From an uncultured Collinsella sp. (GTDB lineage: Bacteria; Actinomycetota; Coriobacteriia; Coriobacteriales; Coriobacteriaceae): DNA of 28,992 nt. Made by a program: the position numbers and the translations under genes. Positions 15,003 to 24,722 of the stretch are shown here, piece after piece; position 1 is the stretch's first letter; every line of letters starts with the position of its first letter. The stretch spans positions 1 to 28,992 of the forward strand of contig CAUFRY010000027.1 of NCBI GenBank assembly GCA_959028445.1, read 5' to 3'. The notes under the pieces were generated by a model, which searched no databases, had not been told where the DNA came from, and saw only the letters and a program-made list of their open reading frames with translations.

Positions 15003-16376
15003 CTACTCGTCGCCATCGTGCGGATCCACAGAGCCCGCACCCGACGCCGCCGGCTTCTCTGCCGAAGACTCGGAATCCTTCTTATCGGTTTCGGCCGGAG
15101 CGATCACGCGAATGAGCGAGATGCGCTGGCCACGCATCGACTGTACCTTGAACTTGTACCCTGCGACCTCAAACACCTCTCCGATGTCGGGCACCGAGTC
15201 GCAAAGCTCCAAAATCCAGCCGGCGATGGTCTCATAATCATCGCTTTCCTCGAGCGGCCAACCAAGCTCAATCGCGTCATCGCACGAAAAACGCCCATCG
15301 ACGAGCCACTCGCGACGCGAAAGACGCGTGAGGTACTTGTTGTCGGGGTCGAACTCGTCCTCGATTTCGCCGACGATCTCCTCGACGATGTCCTCGATGG
15401 TGATGATGCCGGCCGTGCCGCCGTACTCATCCACGACGACCACGATCTGGTCGTGCGAGGTCTGCATCTCGGACAGCAGCGGCAGGATGTCCTTGGTGTC
15501 GGGCACAAAGGTGGCGTCGCGCAAAAAGCCGGCGATGGGCTGGTCGCCCTTGCCATCGAGCGCGGGCTGGATCAGGTCCTTGATGTGCGCGATGCCCGCG
15601 ACGTTGTCGGGGTCCTCGTGATAGACGGGGATGCGGCTGAAGCCGGTCTGGCGCATGGTGGACAACACGTCGGCGACCGTCTCGTCGTCCTCGCACATGG
15701 TGGTGTCCACGCGCGGCACCATGACCTCGCGGGCAACGGTGTCGCCCAGGTCGAAGATCTCGTGGATCATGCGCTTTTCCTCGTCGAGCAGGTCGTCCTG
15801 CTCCGAGACCATGTACTTGATCTCTTCTTCCGAGACGTTCTGACGGTCGTCGGCACTCTTGATGCGCAGGATGCGGGCCAGGCCATCGGAGCAAGCGCCA
15901 GTCAGCCACACGAGCGGACGGGCGATCTTTTGGAATACGGAGAGCGGTCCCACGACCTGCTTGGACACGCCCTCGGCATTGGCCAGGCCGATGCGCTTGG
16001 GGACGAGCTCGCCGATCACGATGGACACGAAGGCGACCGCGACGGTGATGATGACCGGCGCCAGGCCGCGCGCGATGGCGGAGAGCGGCGCGATGCCAAA
16101 GCTCATGAGCCACGTGGCGAGCGGGTCGGACAGACTCGTCGAGGCGACGGCGGACGAGGCGAAGCCCACGAGCGTAATGGCAACCTGGATGGTGGCGAGC
16201 AGCTGGTCGGAGTCGGCAGCCAGCTTAATGGCACGCTCGGCGCGCTTGTCGCCTTCCTCGGCCTCGTGCTCCAACACGGCGCGCTTGGCCGTGGTGAGCG
16301 CCATCTCGGACATAGAGAAGTAGCCGTTGATGAGGGTCAAAACGAGGGTGGTGATAAGGGAGATGGTTATGTCCAT
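15003..16376 (-). CDS. CorC/CNNM-family CBS-domain membrane protein
   Basis: The 457-residue protein has the full family layout: an N-terminal DUF21/CNNM membrane domain with about four helices (residues 1-140, including GYFSMSEMALTTA and IGELVPKRIGL), a CBS pair (about 200-330, with VMVPRVD and DEYGGTAGIITIEDIVEEIVGEI) and a CorC_HlyC C-terminal domain (about 345-435). A charged tail follows. CNNM/CorC proteins move or sense Mg2+ (some export it) at the cytoplasmic membrane. The only strong GGAGG lies 15 nt upstream of the ATG, and GGAG can pair with a CTCC next to the start, closing a small hairpin that would shorten the effective spacing or block ribosome entry. The gene precedes the cyanophycin-synthetase-N-like gene in a probable operon. 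Confidence 0.93.
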   Translation of the reverse strand: MDITISLITTLVLTLINGYFSMSEMALTTAKRAVLEHEAEEGDKRAERAIKLAADSDQLLATIQVAITLVGFASSAVASTSLSDPLATWLMSFGIAPLSAIARGLAPVIITVAVAFVSIVIGELVPKRIGLANAEGVSKQVVGPLSVFQKIARPLVWLTGACSDGLARILRIKSADDRQNVSEEEIKYMVSEQDDLLDEEKRMIHEIFDLGDTVAREVMVPRVDTTMCEDDETVADVLSTMRQTGFSRIPVYHEDPDNVAGIAHIKDLIQPALDGKGDQPIAGFLRDATFVPDTKDILPLLSEMQTSHDQIVVVVDEYGGTAGIITIEDIVEEIVGEIEDEFDPDNKYLTRLSRREWLVDGRFSCDDAIELGWPLEESDDYETIAGWILELCDSVPDIGEVFEVAGYKFKVQSMRGQRISLIRVIAPAETDKKDSESSAEKPAASGAGSVDPHDGDE

Positions 16377-16486
16377 CGGGAGTTTCTCGAACCTCCAAGA
16401 TTCGGGACGTCAGGTTAAAACGTTGATGGCGGATACGGCAATTGCACCGGCGCCCAAACGAGAACGCGGGCGCGCAGGCGTGGTCG

Positions 16487-17170
16487 CTAGATTACGAAGA
16501 GGATCACCGCCATGAACTGGAAGATGCTGCCGGCGAGCACCCACAGGTGAAACACGCTGTGCAGATAGCGCACGTTTTTAGCGATATAGAACGGCACGCC
16601 CGCGGTGTAGCACACGCCGCCGACGGCGAGCAGGGCAAGTGCCACGGGGTTGAGCAGCGCAACAAGTTCGGGCAGCTTAAAGACAACGAGCCAGCCCATC
16701 AGCAGGTAGACCAGGCCGCTTACCCAATGCGGCTGGCGCTCGCGTAGGAAGCACTCGAGGGCGATGCCGATGATGGCGATGGCCCATACGGCAAAGAACA
16801 GCACAGCGCCGCCGTCGTTTGCGAGCGTGATGAGGCAAAACGGCGTATAGCTGCCGGCTATGAGCAGGTAGATGCAGCTGTGGTCGATGATGCGAAACAC
16901 GCGCTTGGCGCGCGCGGGCTGAATCGCGTGGTAGAGCGTGGAGGCTAGGTATTCGAGGATAATGCTGACGCCATAGACAATCGCCGCGGCCATATGGGCC
17001 GGGCCTCCGCCGCGCAGGGCGGCGAATACGATCAGGAGCACCAGGCCCGCGATACCCAGCAGGCAGCCGACACCATGGGTGACGGAGTTCATGATCTCCT
17101 CGCCCACTGTGTAGTGTGGAACGGCCGCGGTCTTGGGTCGCGGCTTAGAACTGTCGCTCGAATCGGACAT
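16487..17170 (-). CDS. Hemolysin III / PAQR family membrane protein
   Basis: The 227-residue protein has seven hydrophobic segments and the conserved motifs of the family: EEIMNSVTHGVG near the N-terminus, STLYHAI, RIIDHSCIYLLIAGSYTPF and a C-terminal HSVFHLWV. The His and Ser/Asp residues in these motifs form the metal site of PAQR proteins. Bacterial members are widespread; the haemolysin label is historical and their role is mostly unclear, with membrane-lipid homeostasis suggested. I chose the ATG at 17170: the upstream in-frame TTG lies within the GGAGG ribosome binding site. The 110 nt between it and the CorC-like gene hold only a weak G+C-rich hairpin. Confidence 0.92.
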   Translation of the reverse strand: MSDSSDSSKPRPKTAAVPHYTVGEEIMNSVTHGVGCLLGIAGLVLLIVFAALRGGGPAHMAAAIVYGVSIILEYLASTLYHAIQPARAKRVFRIIDHSCIYLLIAGSYTPFCLITLANDGGAVLFFAVWAIAIIGIALECFLRERQPHWVSGLVYLLMGWLVVFKLPELVALLNPVALALLAVGGVCYTAGVPFYIAKNVRYLHSVFHLWVLAGSIFQFMAVILFVI

Positions 17171-17277
17171 GCCGGTTACATCCTCCAACGTAAAGAGTTC
17201 TCAACACTATATCAAAGCGTCTGGGTACGTGCGAAATTTGCACCATACGTGACCCTTTGTTTACCCATTCTTTGCCT

Positions 17278-17339
17278 GTTGACGCATCAACGGCGAACGT
17301 CCATAATGCGCTTGCATTAAATGTTGATGTATTAACATC
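17278..17339 (+). promoter_or_regulatory. Promoter with two palindromes ahead of the hydrolase gene
   Basis: TTGACG (17279-17284), a 17-nt spacer and CATAAT (17302-17307) form a strong promoter. The -35 is overlapped by GTTGA-CGCA-TCAAC (17278-17291), and the early transcribed region contains GATGT-ATTA-ACATC (17326-17339). Either may bind a regulator; the second may form a weak hairpin just before the ribosome binding site. Confidence 0.65.
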
Positions 17340-17356
17340 TTATAGGAAAGCTTCTT

Positions 17357-18322
17357 ATGTCTCAAAACGCACGTTCCCATCGAAAGCTCAAGATAGCCGG
17401 CGTCGTTGCGCTGGTGCTCGTTGTCGCGCTGCTAGGGTTTGCCGGCAACTTCTTGTTCGACTTTGCCCTGAACCCCCAAGCGCCGTACACCATGAAGATG
17501 ATGCAAGATGGCAAAGACGACAAAAAAGGTGAGCAGCCGGATGCCGAGGAAACGGAGGCGCGGGCGTGGTTTAAAGAGAATCGCGAGAGCAGCAGCCTCA
17601 CCGCAGATGACGGAACTGAGCTTGCCGCTTGGTATTTTGCTGCCCCAGAGGCCACACACAATTACGCTGTCTGCCTACACGGATACACCAATGAGCCCAT
17701 CGGCATGGCCCGATACGCCAAACGATTCCATGACCGCGGCATGAACGTACTCGCACCCGCCGCCCGTGCCCACGAGCGCTCCGGCGGCGACTATATCGGC
17801 ATGGGCTGGCCCGAGCGCCTCGACATCGTCGCATGGATCGAGCGAATCGTTCAGGCTGACCCCGAGGCGCGCATCCTGGTCTTTGGCGAGTCGATGGGTG
17901 CGGCAACCGCCATGAACGTCGCGGGGGAATCTCTGCCCGCAAACGTGAAATGCATTATCGAGGACTGCGGCTATACGAGTGTTTGGGACGAGTTTTCTCT
18001 GCAGCTCAAGGACGTGTTCGGCCTGCCCAGCTTTCCCTTGCTCGATGTAGCAAACTTGGTATGCAACGTGCGCGCGGGCTACGACTTTCATAAGGCGAGC
18101 AGTGTGGAGCAACTCAAACACGCGACGGTTCCCATGCTGTTTATCCACGGCGACCAGGACACCTTTGTGCCGTACAGTATGCTCGACCAAAACTACGACG
18201 CGTGCGCCAGCAAGGTCAAGCAAAAGCTCACCATCCATGGCGCCACCCACGCCAAGAGTGCGCAGGTTGACCCCGAGCTCTACTGGAACACGGTCGACAA
18301 CTTCCTCGACGAGTATTTTTAG
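17357..18322 (+). CDS. Membrane-anchored alpha/beta hydrolase
   Basis: The 321-residue protein has a basic N-terminus, one membrane anchor or uncleaved signal (about 12-36), and an alpha/beta hydrolase domain on the outer face. The catalytic triad is visible: Ser179 in FGESMGA, Asp268 in HGDQDTF and His298 in HGATHAKS. CLHGYTNEP (106-114) supplies the oxyanion region. This is the common family of BAAT/peptidase-S9-like lipases and esterases annotated as alpha/beta hydrolase or YqkD-like; the substrate is unknown. The ATG has AGGAAAG upstream. The gene stands alone and converges with the DUF362 gene, sharing the terminator at 18489-18526. Confidence 0.9.
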   Translation: MSQNARSHRKLKIAGVVALVLVVALLGFAGNFLFDFALNPQAPYTMKMMQDGKDDKKGEQPDAEETEARAWFKENRESSSLTADDGTELAAWYFAAPEATHNYAVCLHGYTNEPIGMARYAKRFHDRGMNVLAPAARAHERSGGDYIGMGWPERLDIVAWIERIVQADPEARILVFGESMGAATAMNVAGESLPANVKCIIEDCGYTSVWDEFSLQLKDVFGLPSFPLLDVANLVCNVRAGYDFHKASSVEQLKHATVPMLFIHGDQDTFVPYSMLDQNYDACASKVKQKLTIHGATHAKSAQVDPELYWNTVDNFLDEYF

Positions 18323-18363
18323 GTAAAAAGCAACGTCTGGGGCTTTATCTGACCCCCTATTTT

Positions 18364-18487
18364 CGGAAGTATGCGGCAAAATCTGGAACTGCCGACCAGA
18401 CCGCAGTTTTACCAACGATTTATCAGGGGTTTTGTTGTCAAAAAATGTCGTGTGCTCGGCGGTCTCGAAATTTGCCGCATACTTCCG
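18364..18487. repeat. 124-bp hairpin repeat with 17-bp perfect arms
   Basis: CGGAAGTATGCGGCAAA (18364-18380) is repeated in perfect inversion at 18471-18487. Inside, AGACCG and CGGTCT extend the pairing. It lies in the 250-nt convergent gap and is non-coding. It could be a small MITE or an extragenic palindrome; copies elsewhere in the genome would tell. Confidence 0.65.
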
Positions 18488-18488
18488 G

Positions 18489-18526
18489 AAAGCCGCCCGC
18501 GAGCGCTGTGCTCACGGGCGGCTTTT
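18489..18526. terminator. Bidirectional terminator
   Basis: AAAGCCGCCCG (18489-18499) pairs with CGGGCGGCTTT (18515-18525), extended inward by GAGC/GCTC, with T-runs on both strands. It serves the convergent hydrolase (+) and DUF362 (-) genes. Confidence 0.85.
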
Positions 18527-18573
18527 GCTAACGTTGCGCTACAAAAGCGCGTGCTTCATCCAATAGGACGACG

Positions 18574-19770
18574 CTATTTGACCTCGATGAGCTCGTACTC
18601 GCTCGTGCCCAGGCCGATCTTCTCGGCGTGCGCGATGCACGCGCGCCAGTCGGTGTCGGGATGCGTGATGCAGAAGGGGTCGCGCGCTTGCTCGCCCTCC
18701 AGATGCTCGTGGTTGTGCTCCATCTTGGCGGCGCTGTCGGTAAGCTCGGTGTTGGGCAGCGGCTCGGATGCCATGACGGCATCGGCACAGGCCTGGTCGA
18801 TGGCGACCGGGTCGAAGCTCGCGAACATGCCGATATCGTTGACGATAGGCGTGTCGTTTTCGGGATGGCAATCGCAATTGGGGCTGATATCCATGGCAAG
18901 CGAGATGTGGAAGCTCGGGCGGCCGTCGACGACGGCCTTGGTGTACTCGGCGATCTTGCAGTTGAGCACGTCGGCCGCGGCTTCATAGCCGGGCTTGATG
19001 GCGTCCTGGTTGCACACGCCGATGCAGCGGCCGCAGCCCACGCAGCGATCGTGGTCGATGGCAGCGACGTGGACCGTGCGGGTGTTGCCGTTGGCAAGCT
19101 CGCGCTCGCGGGTGTCGTCGAACGAGATAGCGTTGTGTGCGCAGATCTTTTCGCAGGCACGGCAGCCAACGCAGTGCTCGGTCGAGACGTTCGGCTTGCC
19201 GGCGGCATGCTGCTCCATCTTGCCGGCGCGGCTGCCGCCGCCCATGCCCAGGTTCTTCATGGCGCCGCCAAAGCCGGCCTGCTCATGACCCTTAAAGTGG
19301 GTGAGGCTGATCACGATATCGGCATCCATGAGCGCCTGACCGATCTTGGCCTCGTGCACGTACTCGCCGCCCTCGACCGGAACAAGCGCCTCGTCGGTGC
19401 CCTTGAGGCCGTCGGCAATGATGATCTGGCAACCCGTAGCATACGGGGTAAAGCCGTTCTGGTAGGCGGTATCGATGTGCTCGAGCGCGTTTTTGCGGCT
19501 ACCGACATAGAGCGTGTTGCAGTCGGTGAGGAAGGGCTTGCCGCCCAGCTCCTTCACGACATCCGCGACGGCGCGGGCGTAGTTGGGGCGCAAAAAGCTC
19601 AGGTTGCCCAGCTCGCCAAAGTGAATCTTGATGGCGACGAACTTGTTCTCGAAGTCGATCTGCTCGATACCGGCGTGACGGATGAGGCGCTTGAGCTTGT
19701 CGAGCTGGCTCTCGCGAGCATGCGTGCGCAGGTTGGTGAAGTACACCTTAGCGGGTGCAGTTGCGGTCAT
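18574..19770 (-). CDS. DUF362 protein with two 4Fe-4S clusters
   Basis: The 398-residue protein combines a DUF362 domain (about 7-185, with IKIHFGELGN and GHEQAGFGGAMKNLGMG) and a bacterial ferredoxin-type insert with two CxxCxxCxxxC motifs (Cys200, 203, 206, 210 and Cys243, 246, 249, 253), then the rest of the DUF362 fold (about 265-350). It is a cytosolic iron-sulfur protein common in anaerobes; an electron-transfer or maturation role is likely but unproven. The ATG at 19770 has GAGGGG upstream. It appears to be a single-gene transcript. Confidence 0.92.
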   Translation of the reverse strand: MTATAPAKVYFTNLRTHARESQLDKLKRLIRHAGIEQIDFENKFVAIKIHFGELGNLSFLRPNYARAVADVVKELGGKPFLTDCNTLYVGSRKNALEHIDTAYQNGFTPYATGCQIIIADGLKGTDEALVPVEGGEYVHEAKIGQALMDADIVISLTHFKGHEQAGFGGAMKNLGMGGGSRAGKMEQHAAGKPNVSTEHCVGCRACEKICAHNAISFDDTRERELANGNTRTVHVAAIDHDRCVGCGRCIGVCNQDAIKPGYEAAADVLNCKIAEYTKAVVDGRPSFHISLAMDISPNCDCHPENDTPIVNDIGMFASFDPVAIDQACADAVMASEPLPNTELTDSAAKMEHNHEHLEGEQARDPFCITHPDTDWRACIAHAEKIGLGTSEYELIEVK

Positions 19771-19812
19771 AGATCTATCCCCTCGGTCTATATAGCGTTA
19801 CAGACATAGGAG

Positions 19813-19843
19813 ATGGTACCCGTTGAAGCGGGGTTAATGTCAA
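19813..19843 (-). promoter_or_regulatory. Possible promoter of the DUF362 gene
   Basis: On the minus strand a perfect TTGACA (plus 19838-19843) is followed after 19 nt by TACCAT (plus 19813-19818). The spacing is long and the spacer contains a short palindrome (CCCG/CGGG). Tentative. Confidence 0.35.
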
Positions 19844-19854
19844 GCACGGCGCCC

Positions 19855-19994
19855 AGTCATTGGGTACTCATTGGGGACAGACTTAAATGAGTGCCTCGCC
19901 ACCTGGCAGCTAGGGACGTTCCTTTTCTGCCGGCAGTTAGGGACAGTCCTTGCCAGCACGGCCGGCGAGCCGGCGAATCGGCAAAGACTGTCCC
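19855..19994. repeat. Cluster of REP-like palindromes
   Basis: Three palindromic units follow each other. AGTCATTGGGT plus ACTCATT/AATGAGT (19866-19872 with 19886-19892) belongs to the same family as the IS110 target. GGCAG/CTGCC (19905-19909 with 19927-19931) is next. The largest has arms GGGACAGTCCTTGCC (19940-19954) and GGCAAAGACTGTCCC (19980-19994), 14 of 15 bp paired, with an inner GCCGGC-GA-GCCGGC. The cluster ends 6 nt before the stop codon of the ABC permease gene, so it forms that operon's 3' end. The gap 19771-20000 holds no gene. Confidence 0.75.
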
Positions 19995-20000
19995 CGATGG

Positions 20001-22667
20001 CTACTCTTGGACTTTGAGGGCCTCGGCCAGGCGGACGCGCTTGATAGAGCGCGTGTGTAGCAGCGCCACGACCAGGTAGGTCGCAAAGCCAATGCCCACG
20101 CACGCCGCCATGGACCACCAGGGCACGTAGATCTCGATATTGCCGTTGTAGGCGAGCAGCATCGAGCGGAAGATGGCTGTTAGCGAGCCGATGATCACGG
20201 GCAGGCTCAGCACGAGCGACACCGCCACGCACAACGTGATCGAGCGGATGTACAGATGCGAGATCTCGCTATCGCGATAGCCAAAGACTTTCATGTAGCT
20301 GATCGAACGGGCACTGTGGTCGATCACAGCCTTGGTCAGCAGGTACATAAACAGCAGGAAGATAAACACCGCGAGCCCGACCATCATGCCGATCATTTTG
20401 CTCATCATGCCGATGAACTGGTCACCCACGGCGCGCATGTCGTCGGGCGTGGTGTCGCCGGCAAAGTAACGGGCATCGAGGTCGAGCTTCTCGTCGCTCA
20501 CATAGCCGTTAAAGTAGGCGGCATCGTTGCCGAACAGCTCGTTAAAGTCGTCGATGCTCATATAGACATTCATATCCGACTTAGAGCCCCAGGCACAGTC
20601 CTTGCCAACGTACCCAAAGGAATAATTCTTGCCCTCGTACTTGTCGCGAAGCTTAACCTTCTGGCCCTCGCTCCAGCCAAACTTGTCGAGCAAGCCGCCG
20701 CCAAAGACGACGTGTCCGTCGCCGACATCCAGCCCTTTCCAGTAGCGCGAATCGGGCGAGATGCCGTAGATGGAAATCGTCTCCTCGCCATTCCCGTCGC
20801 CGCGGTCGTATTGCAGCTGGTAGACGGCGTATTTCTCGGCCTGTGCGATTGCGCCCGTACCGTTGTCGGTCGTATTGACCGGGTGGATATCGTCGTTGTC
20901 AGTGTCGATCTTAGAGGCCTTGTCGATCAGGTCGATAGCCTCGTCGCGGTTGCAGCCGAGGGCATCGGCAAGATCGTCAAGGCGCGCGTAAAGCGCATCC
21001 TTCTTGTCCTGAACCTTGGCGAGCGCGTCCTGCGCCGCGGCCAAGCTCTCGGCAGACGGAGCGCTGGTCGCGGCATCGGCTGCCGCCTGCGCCGCATCGG
21101 CCGCGTCGTCAAGCTCGTCATCGGCATCCTGGGCGGCGGAAAGCAGCGCGCCGTCCACCGACTGCAGACGCTCGAGTGCCAACCACTGTTCGCGCTCCTC
21201 GGCGGTACCCTCGAGCTCCAGCGGCGCCTTGAGCGTGTACTGGTGCTCGGCGACCAGGCTTGTCTCGAGGTTGTCGGCGTAGTGCGTCATCGTGGGCAGA
21301 ATCGCCAGGCCAAAGAGCAGCAGCAGCGACGCAAACGCGATGCCCACGAAGAGCGTGGCGAAGTTGCCCAGGTTGCGCAGGAAGACACGCAGGCGGAAGC
21401 GCGAGACAAAGCCCATGCGCTCCGGCAGCTGCAAGCCGCGCTTGGTGCCCGATTTGCCGCTCGCCTCGTGACGAAGGAACTGCAACGGCGTCTTGCCCAT
21501 CTTGCGAAGCAGGCCCACCAACGTGATGAGAATGAGCGCGGCGGCGGGAACCACGGCGCACTTCACAAAGATTTCCCAGCTCCAGTACACCTGAAAGGGC
21601 GGCAGGCTGTACGAGCCGTAATAGAGGCTGCGCATGGGCTCGGTAAAGAACACGACGCCGAGCGCAGTGCCCAAAAGCGCCGCGACCACGCCCACGATAG
21701 CGGGAAGCGCAAGGTAATGCAGCACGATCTCGCGTCGACGATAGCCGCTGGCGAGCAGCGTGCCGATGATGGCGCTCTCCTCCTCGATGGTGGCGTCGGT
21801 AAGGACCACAAAGACAAACGCCATGATCACGATGATGATGTCGAGCAGCGTCATCCACATCATGGAGTCGCCGTCTACGTCGTCGCGTGCGTAGCCAATG
21901 CCCTGGTTGGAATCGGCGTCGATCAGATCGTCCACGCGTGCATCGGCATCGGTCAGCGCCTCGACCATATCCTGCTCCGCATCGATGCGATCCGCGGTGG
22001 GGAGGTCGCAATCGGTAAAGATAAAGGAATAGGTGTAGGCAGGCGCGCCACCGGCATCCTCAAGCGCGGCAAAGCCGGCGTCGGTGACCTCGGCCACGCC
22101 GTACGTGATGGTGTTCACCGTAAAGTCCGAATTGTTGAGGAACAGCGCCTGGCTATCGGGCTGGGTCATGATGCCGCAGATGGTGTAGGTTCGGTCCTCG
22201 AGCTCGACTTTATCGCCCACGGACAGGTTGTTATTGGTGGCAAAGACACGGTCGATTGCCACCTCGTCATCCGCCTTGGGCTCCTTGCCCTCGCTGTACG
22301 ACGCAATGTCGACCTTGGTGCGGTGCGCATAGGTGCGCAGCGTACGCTTGGTGCCGTCGTCGCCGGCGGTCTTTTTGATGATGGCGTCGATGGAGAAGTT
22401 CTTGTAGAGCGTGACGCCGCCGACGTCGCCGGCTGCATCCTCGGCAGCCTTGAGCTGGCCTTTGGTGGCCTCGAAGGAGGTGGTCACGCGGCCGTCCTCA
22501 ATCGTGTACGCATCGCGCATGTCGTCGATAAGGCAGCCGATGGAATGCGCCGCGAGCAAAAAGCCCGAGGTAAGGGCGATGCTTCCGCACATAAGCAAAA
22601 AGATGCCCAGATACTTGCCGATATTGCGGCGCAGCTCGCGCGGGAGACGTTTTGCGAGAGGTGTCAT
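20001..22667 (-). CDS. ABC transporter permease, FtsX/MacB type
   Basis: The 888-residue protein has the layout of a large FtsX-like permease: a first membrane helix (about 18-42), an extracytoplasmic domain (about 45-260), a three-helix FtsX block (about 270-395), a fourth-to-fifth helix pair around 440-470, a second extracytoplasmic domain (about 475-760) with an Ala/Asp-rich coiled-coil-like stretch (about 515-600), and a final three-helix FtsX block (about 765-880). Such proteins move lipids, lipoproteins or peptides, or transmit mechanical force, rather than import solutes. The ATG at 22667 follows AGGCGG and lies 8 nt past the ATPase gene stop; the frame to 22895 is antisense-free overlap and not used. 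With the ATPase it forms a complete two-gene transporter. Confidence 0.92.
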   Translation of the reverse strand: MTPLAKRLPRELRRNIGKYLGIFLLMCGSIALTSGFLLAAHSIGCLIDDMRDAYTIEDGRVTTSFEATKGQLKAAEDAAGDVGGVTLYKNFSIDAIIKKTAGDDGTKRTLRTYAHRTKVDIASYSEGKEPKADDEVAIDRVFATNNNLSVGDKVELEDRTYTICGIMTQPDSQALFLNNSDFTVNTITYGVAEVTDAGFAALEDAGGAPAYTYSFIFTDCDLPTADRIDAEQDMVEALTDADARVDDLIDADSNQGIGYARDDVDGDSMMWMTLLDIIIVIMAFVFVVLTDATIEEESAIIGTLLASGYRRREIVLHYLALPAIVGVVAALLGTALGVVFFTEPMRSLYYGSYSLPPFQVYWSWEIFVKCAVVPAAALILITLVGLLRKMGKTPLQFLRHEASGKSGTKRGLQLPERMGFVSRFRLRVFLRNLGNFATLFVGIAFASLLLLFGLAILPTMTHYADNLETSLVAEHQYTLKAPLELEGTAEEREQWLALERLQSVDGALLSAAQDADDELDDAADAAQAAADAATSAPSAESLAAAQDALAKVQDKKDALYARLDDLADALGCNRDEAIDLIDKASKIDTDNDDIHPVNTTDNGTGAIAQAEKYAVYQLQYDRGDGNGEETISIYGISPDSRYWKGLDVGDGHVVFGGGLLDKFGWSEGQKVKLRDKYEGKNYSFGYVGKDCAWGSKSDMNVYMSIDDFNELFGNDAAYFNGYVSDEKLDLDARYFAGDTTPDDMRAVGDQFIGMMSKMIGMMVGLAVFIFLLFMYLLTKAVIDHSARSISYMKVFGYRDSEISHLYIRSITLCVAVSLVLSLPVIIGSLTAIFRSMLLAYNGNIEIYVPWWSMAACVGIGFATYLVVALLHTRSIKRVRLAEALKVQE

Positions 22668-22675
22668 GGCGCCGC

Positions 22676-23389
<714 letters not shown>

Positions 23390-23412
23390 GCTATCCCCCA
23401 TTGTTAGCCTCG

Positions 23413-23436
23413 TACTACTTTATGAAGGTAATAGTA
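23413..23436. promoter_or_regulatory. Imperfect palindrome upstream of the MacB-type operon
   Basis: TACTACTTTATG and AAGGTAATAGTA form an imperfect 24-bp inverted repeat (8 of 12 positions) about 25 nt upstream of the ATPase start, in an A+T-rich patch where the promoter must lie. A repressor site is possible. No convincing -35/-10 pair was found. Confidence 0.3.
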
Positions 23437-23483
23437 AACCTTGGCGAACTATTTTTGGGCGAGGCCTAAAATTTATTTCAGGC

Positions 23484-23511
23484 TAGTCATTGGGGACGTT
23501 CTAAATGACTA
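23484..23511. repeat. Intact REP-like palindrome, unoccupied relative of the IS110 target
   Basis: TAGTCATT (23484-23491) and AATGACTA (23504-23511) flank GGGGACGTTCTA. The left side, TAGTCATTGGGGACGTTC, matches the sequence rebuilt from the two IS110 flanks, except for one extra G. It lies 6 nt past the stop codon of the ABC-2 permease gene at 23517. Confidence 0.75.
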
Positions 23512-23516
23512 GGTGG

Positions 23517-24722
23517 CTAGGCGCGGGATTTGGCGCGTGCGAGGGCCAGACCTACGGCGGCAATGGCGGCGGCGAAGAGCACCGTGACGCCCAGATCGCA
23601 GGCGATGTCGCTCAGCACGGCAGACGTCAGATCCGAGGCAAGTGCCTTGCTGATCGCATCGTTCACCCAATATGTCGGCACAAAGTGCGCCACGGTCTGC
23701 ACGGCCGAGCCCATGAGCGACAGCGGCATCCAGGCACCGCCCAAAAACGTCATGAGCATGCCGAGTAAGTTGCCCACGCCGTTGAGCAGCTCCTCGCGCG
23801 CACCCAGGCTCGACAACGCAAAGCCAACGGCCAGCGGCGTGCACGCCAGGGCAAACGTCGCCGCCAGCGCCAGACACACACGACCCGCGCCGACCTCGGC
23901 AACCGCGCCGGCAAAGCCCACGACGCCCATCATACTCGACACGAGCCAAATGCAGACGGTGAGCACGGCGGCGGCCGCAAACACGGCAAGCGAACGCTGA
24001 CGCTCGGAGACCGGGCTGGCATCCATGCGGCGCACGCGCTCGGGCTCGTTCATGCCCGAGAATACCAGTCCCACCGACACGATGACCGACGAGATAATCG
24101 CGTACGCGCCAAAGTTGAAGTACGACTCGAGCGTGGCGGCAGCAGTCGAGTCGACCTTGACCTGCTCGATCTGGACCTCCGCGCGCTTTGCAGCGGCATG
24201 CTCGGCGGCCTTGGCAACGTCGCCGTTAGAAGCAGCGGGCTCAAGCGCCGCTGCAGCGCCCGCGAGCGAGATCCAGCGCGAAGCCTCGGCAGACGAAAGC
24301 GCCGCCGCCATGGTGCCGGCACCGTAGGTCACATCGAGCTTGGGCAGGGACTCCCCCGCGCGGGCAGCCGCGACCAGGTCGTCCTCGAACCCCTCCGGGA
24401 TAAAGAACACGCAGTCGGCGCTGCCCTTGGCGCTGTTGCTCTTGGATAGCGCGTCCGCAAGGTCGTAGGTGTCGTCGCCGACGCCCGTGACCAGATCAAA
24501 GCGCGAGCCCAGGTGCTTGGTAAGCGCACGCGAAAGGTCGCTGTCGTCGCGGTCGACCACGATCACGTTGGTGTCGTAGGGCTCGTACTCGGTGAGCTGC
24601 GACGAGTTCCAGCTCACCGATGCCGCGATGAATACGCCCATGAGCGAGATGAACACCGTATAGATGAGCAGGTAGAACGGGTGCGCCAGCGCCATGCGAA
24701 GCGCAGTCTTAAAGGTGCTCAT
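23517..24722 (-). CDS. ABC-2 type transporter permease
   Basis: The 401-residue protein has one N-terminal membrane helix (about 14-37), a large external domain (about 40-190, beginning SSQLTEYEPYDTNVIVVD) and five to six C-terminal membrane helices (about 195-395), as in DrrB/YhgE/YhfA-type exporters. The start at 24722 follows GGAAGGAG; the in-frame TTG upstream lies inside that site. It overlaps the end of the preceding permease gene by 14 nt, indicating coupled translation. With its partner permease and ATPase it forms a heterodimeric exporter, typically for drugs, antibiotics or lipids. Confidence 0.9.
   Translation of the reverse strand: MSTFKTALRMALAHPFYLLIYTVFISLMGVFIAASVSWNSSQLTEYEPYDTNVIVVDRDDSDLSRALTKHLGSRFDLVTGVGDDTYDLADALSKSNSAKGSADCVFFIPEGFEDDLVAAARAGESLPKLDVTYGAGTMAAALSSAEASRWISLAGAAAALEPAASNGDVAKAAEHAAAKRAEVQIEQVKVDSTAAATLESYFNFGAYAIISSVIVSVGLVFSGMNEPERVRRMDASPVSERQRSLAVFAAAAVLTVCIWLVSSMMGVVGFAGAVAEVGAGRVCLALAATFALACTPLAVGFALSSLGAREELLNGVGNLLGMLMTFLGGAWMPLSLMGSAVQTVAHFVPTYWVNDAISKALASDLTSAVLSDIACDLGVTVLFAAAIAAVGLALARAKSRA

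Noticed and set aside
13857..16418. 853-codon open frame on the plus strand
   Set aside because: It is antisense to the YtxH-like, cyanophycin-synthetase-N-like and CorC-like genes. It is His/Arg/Gly-rich without any domain, a typical artefact of G+C-rich codon use.
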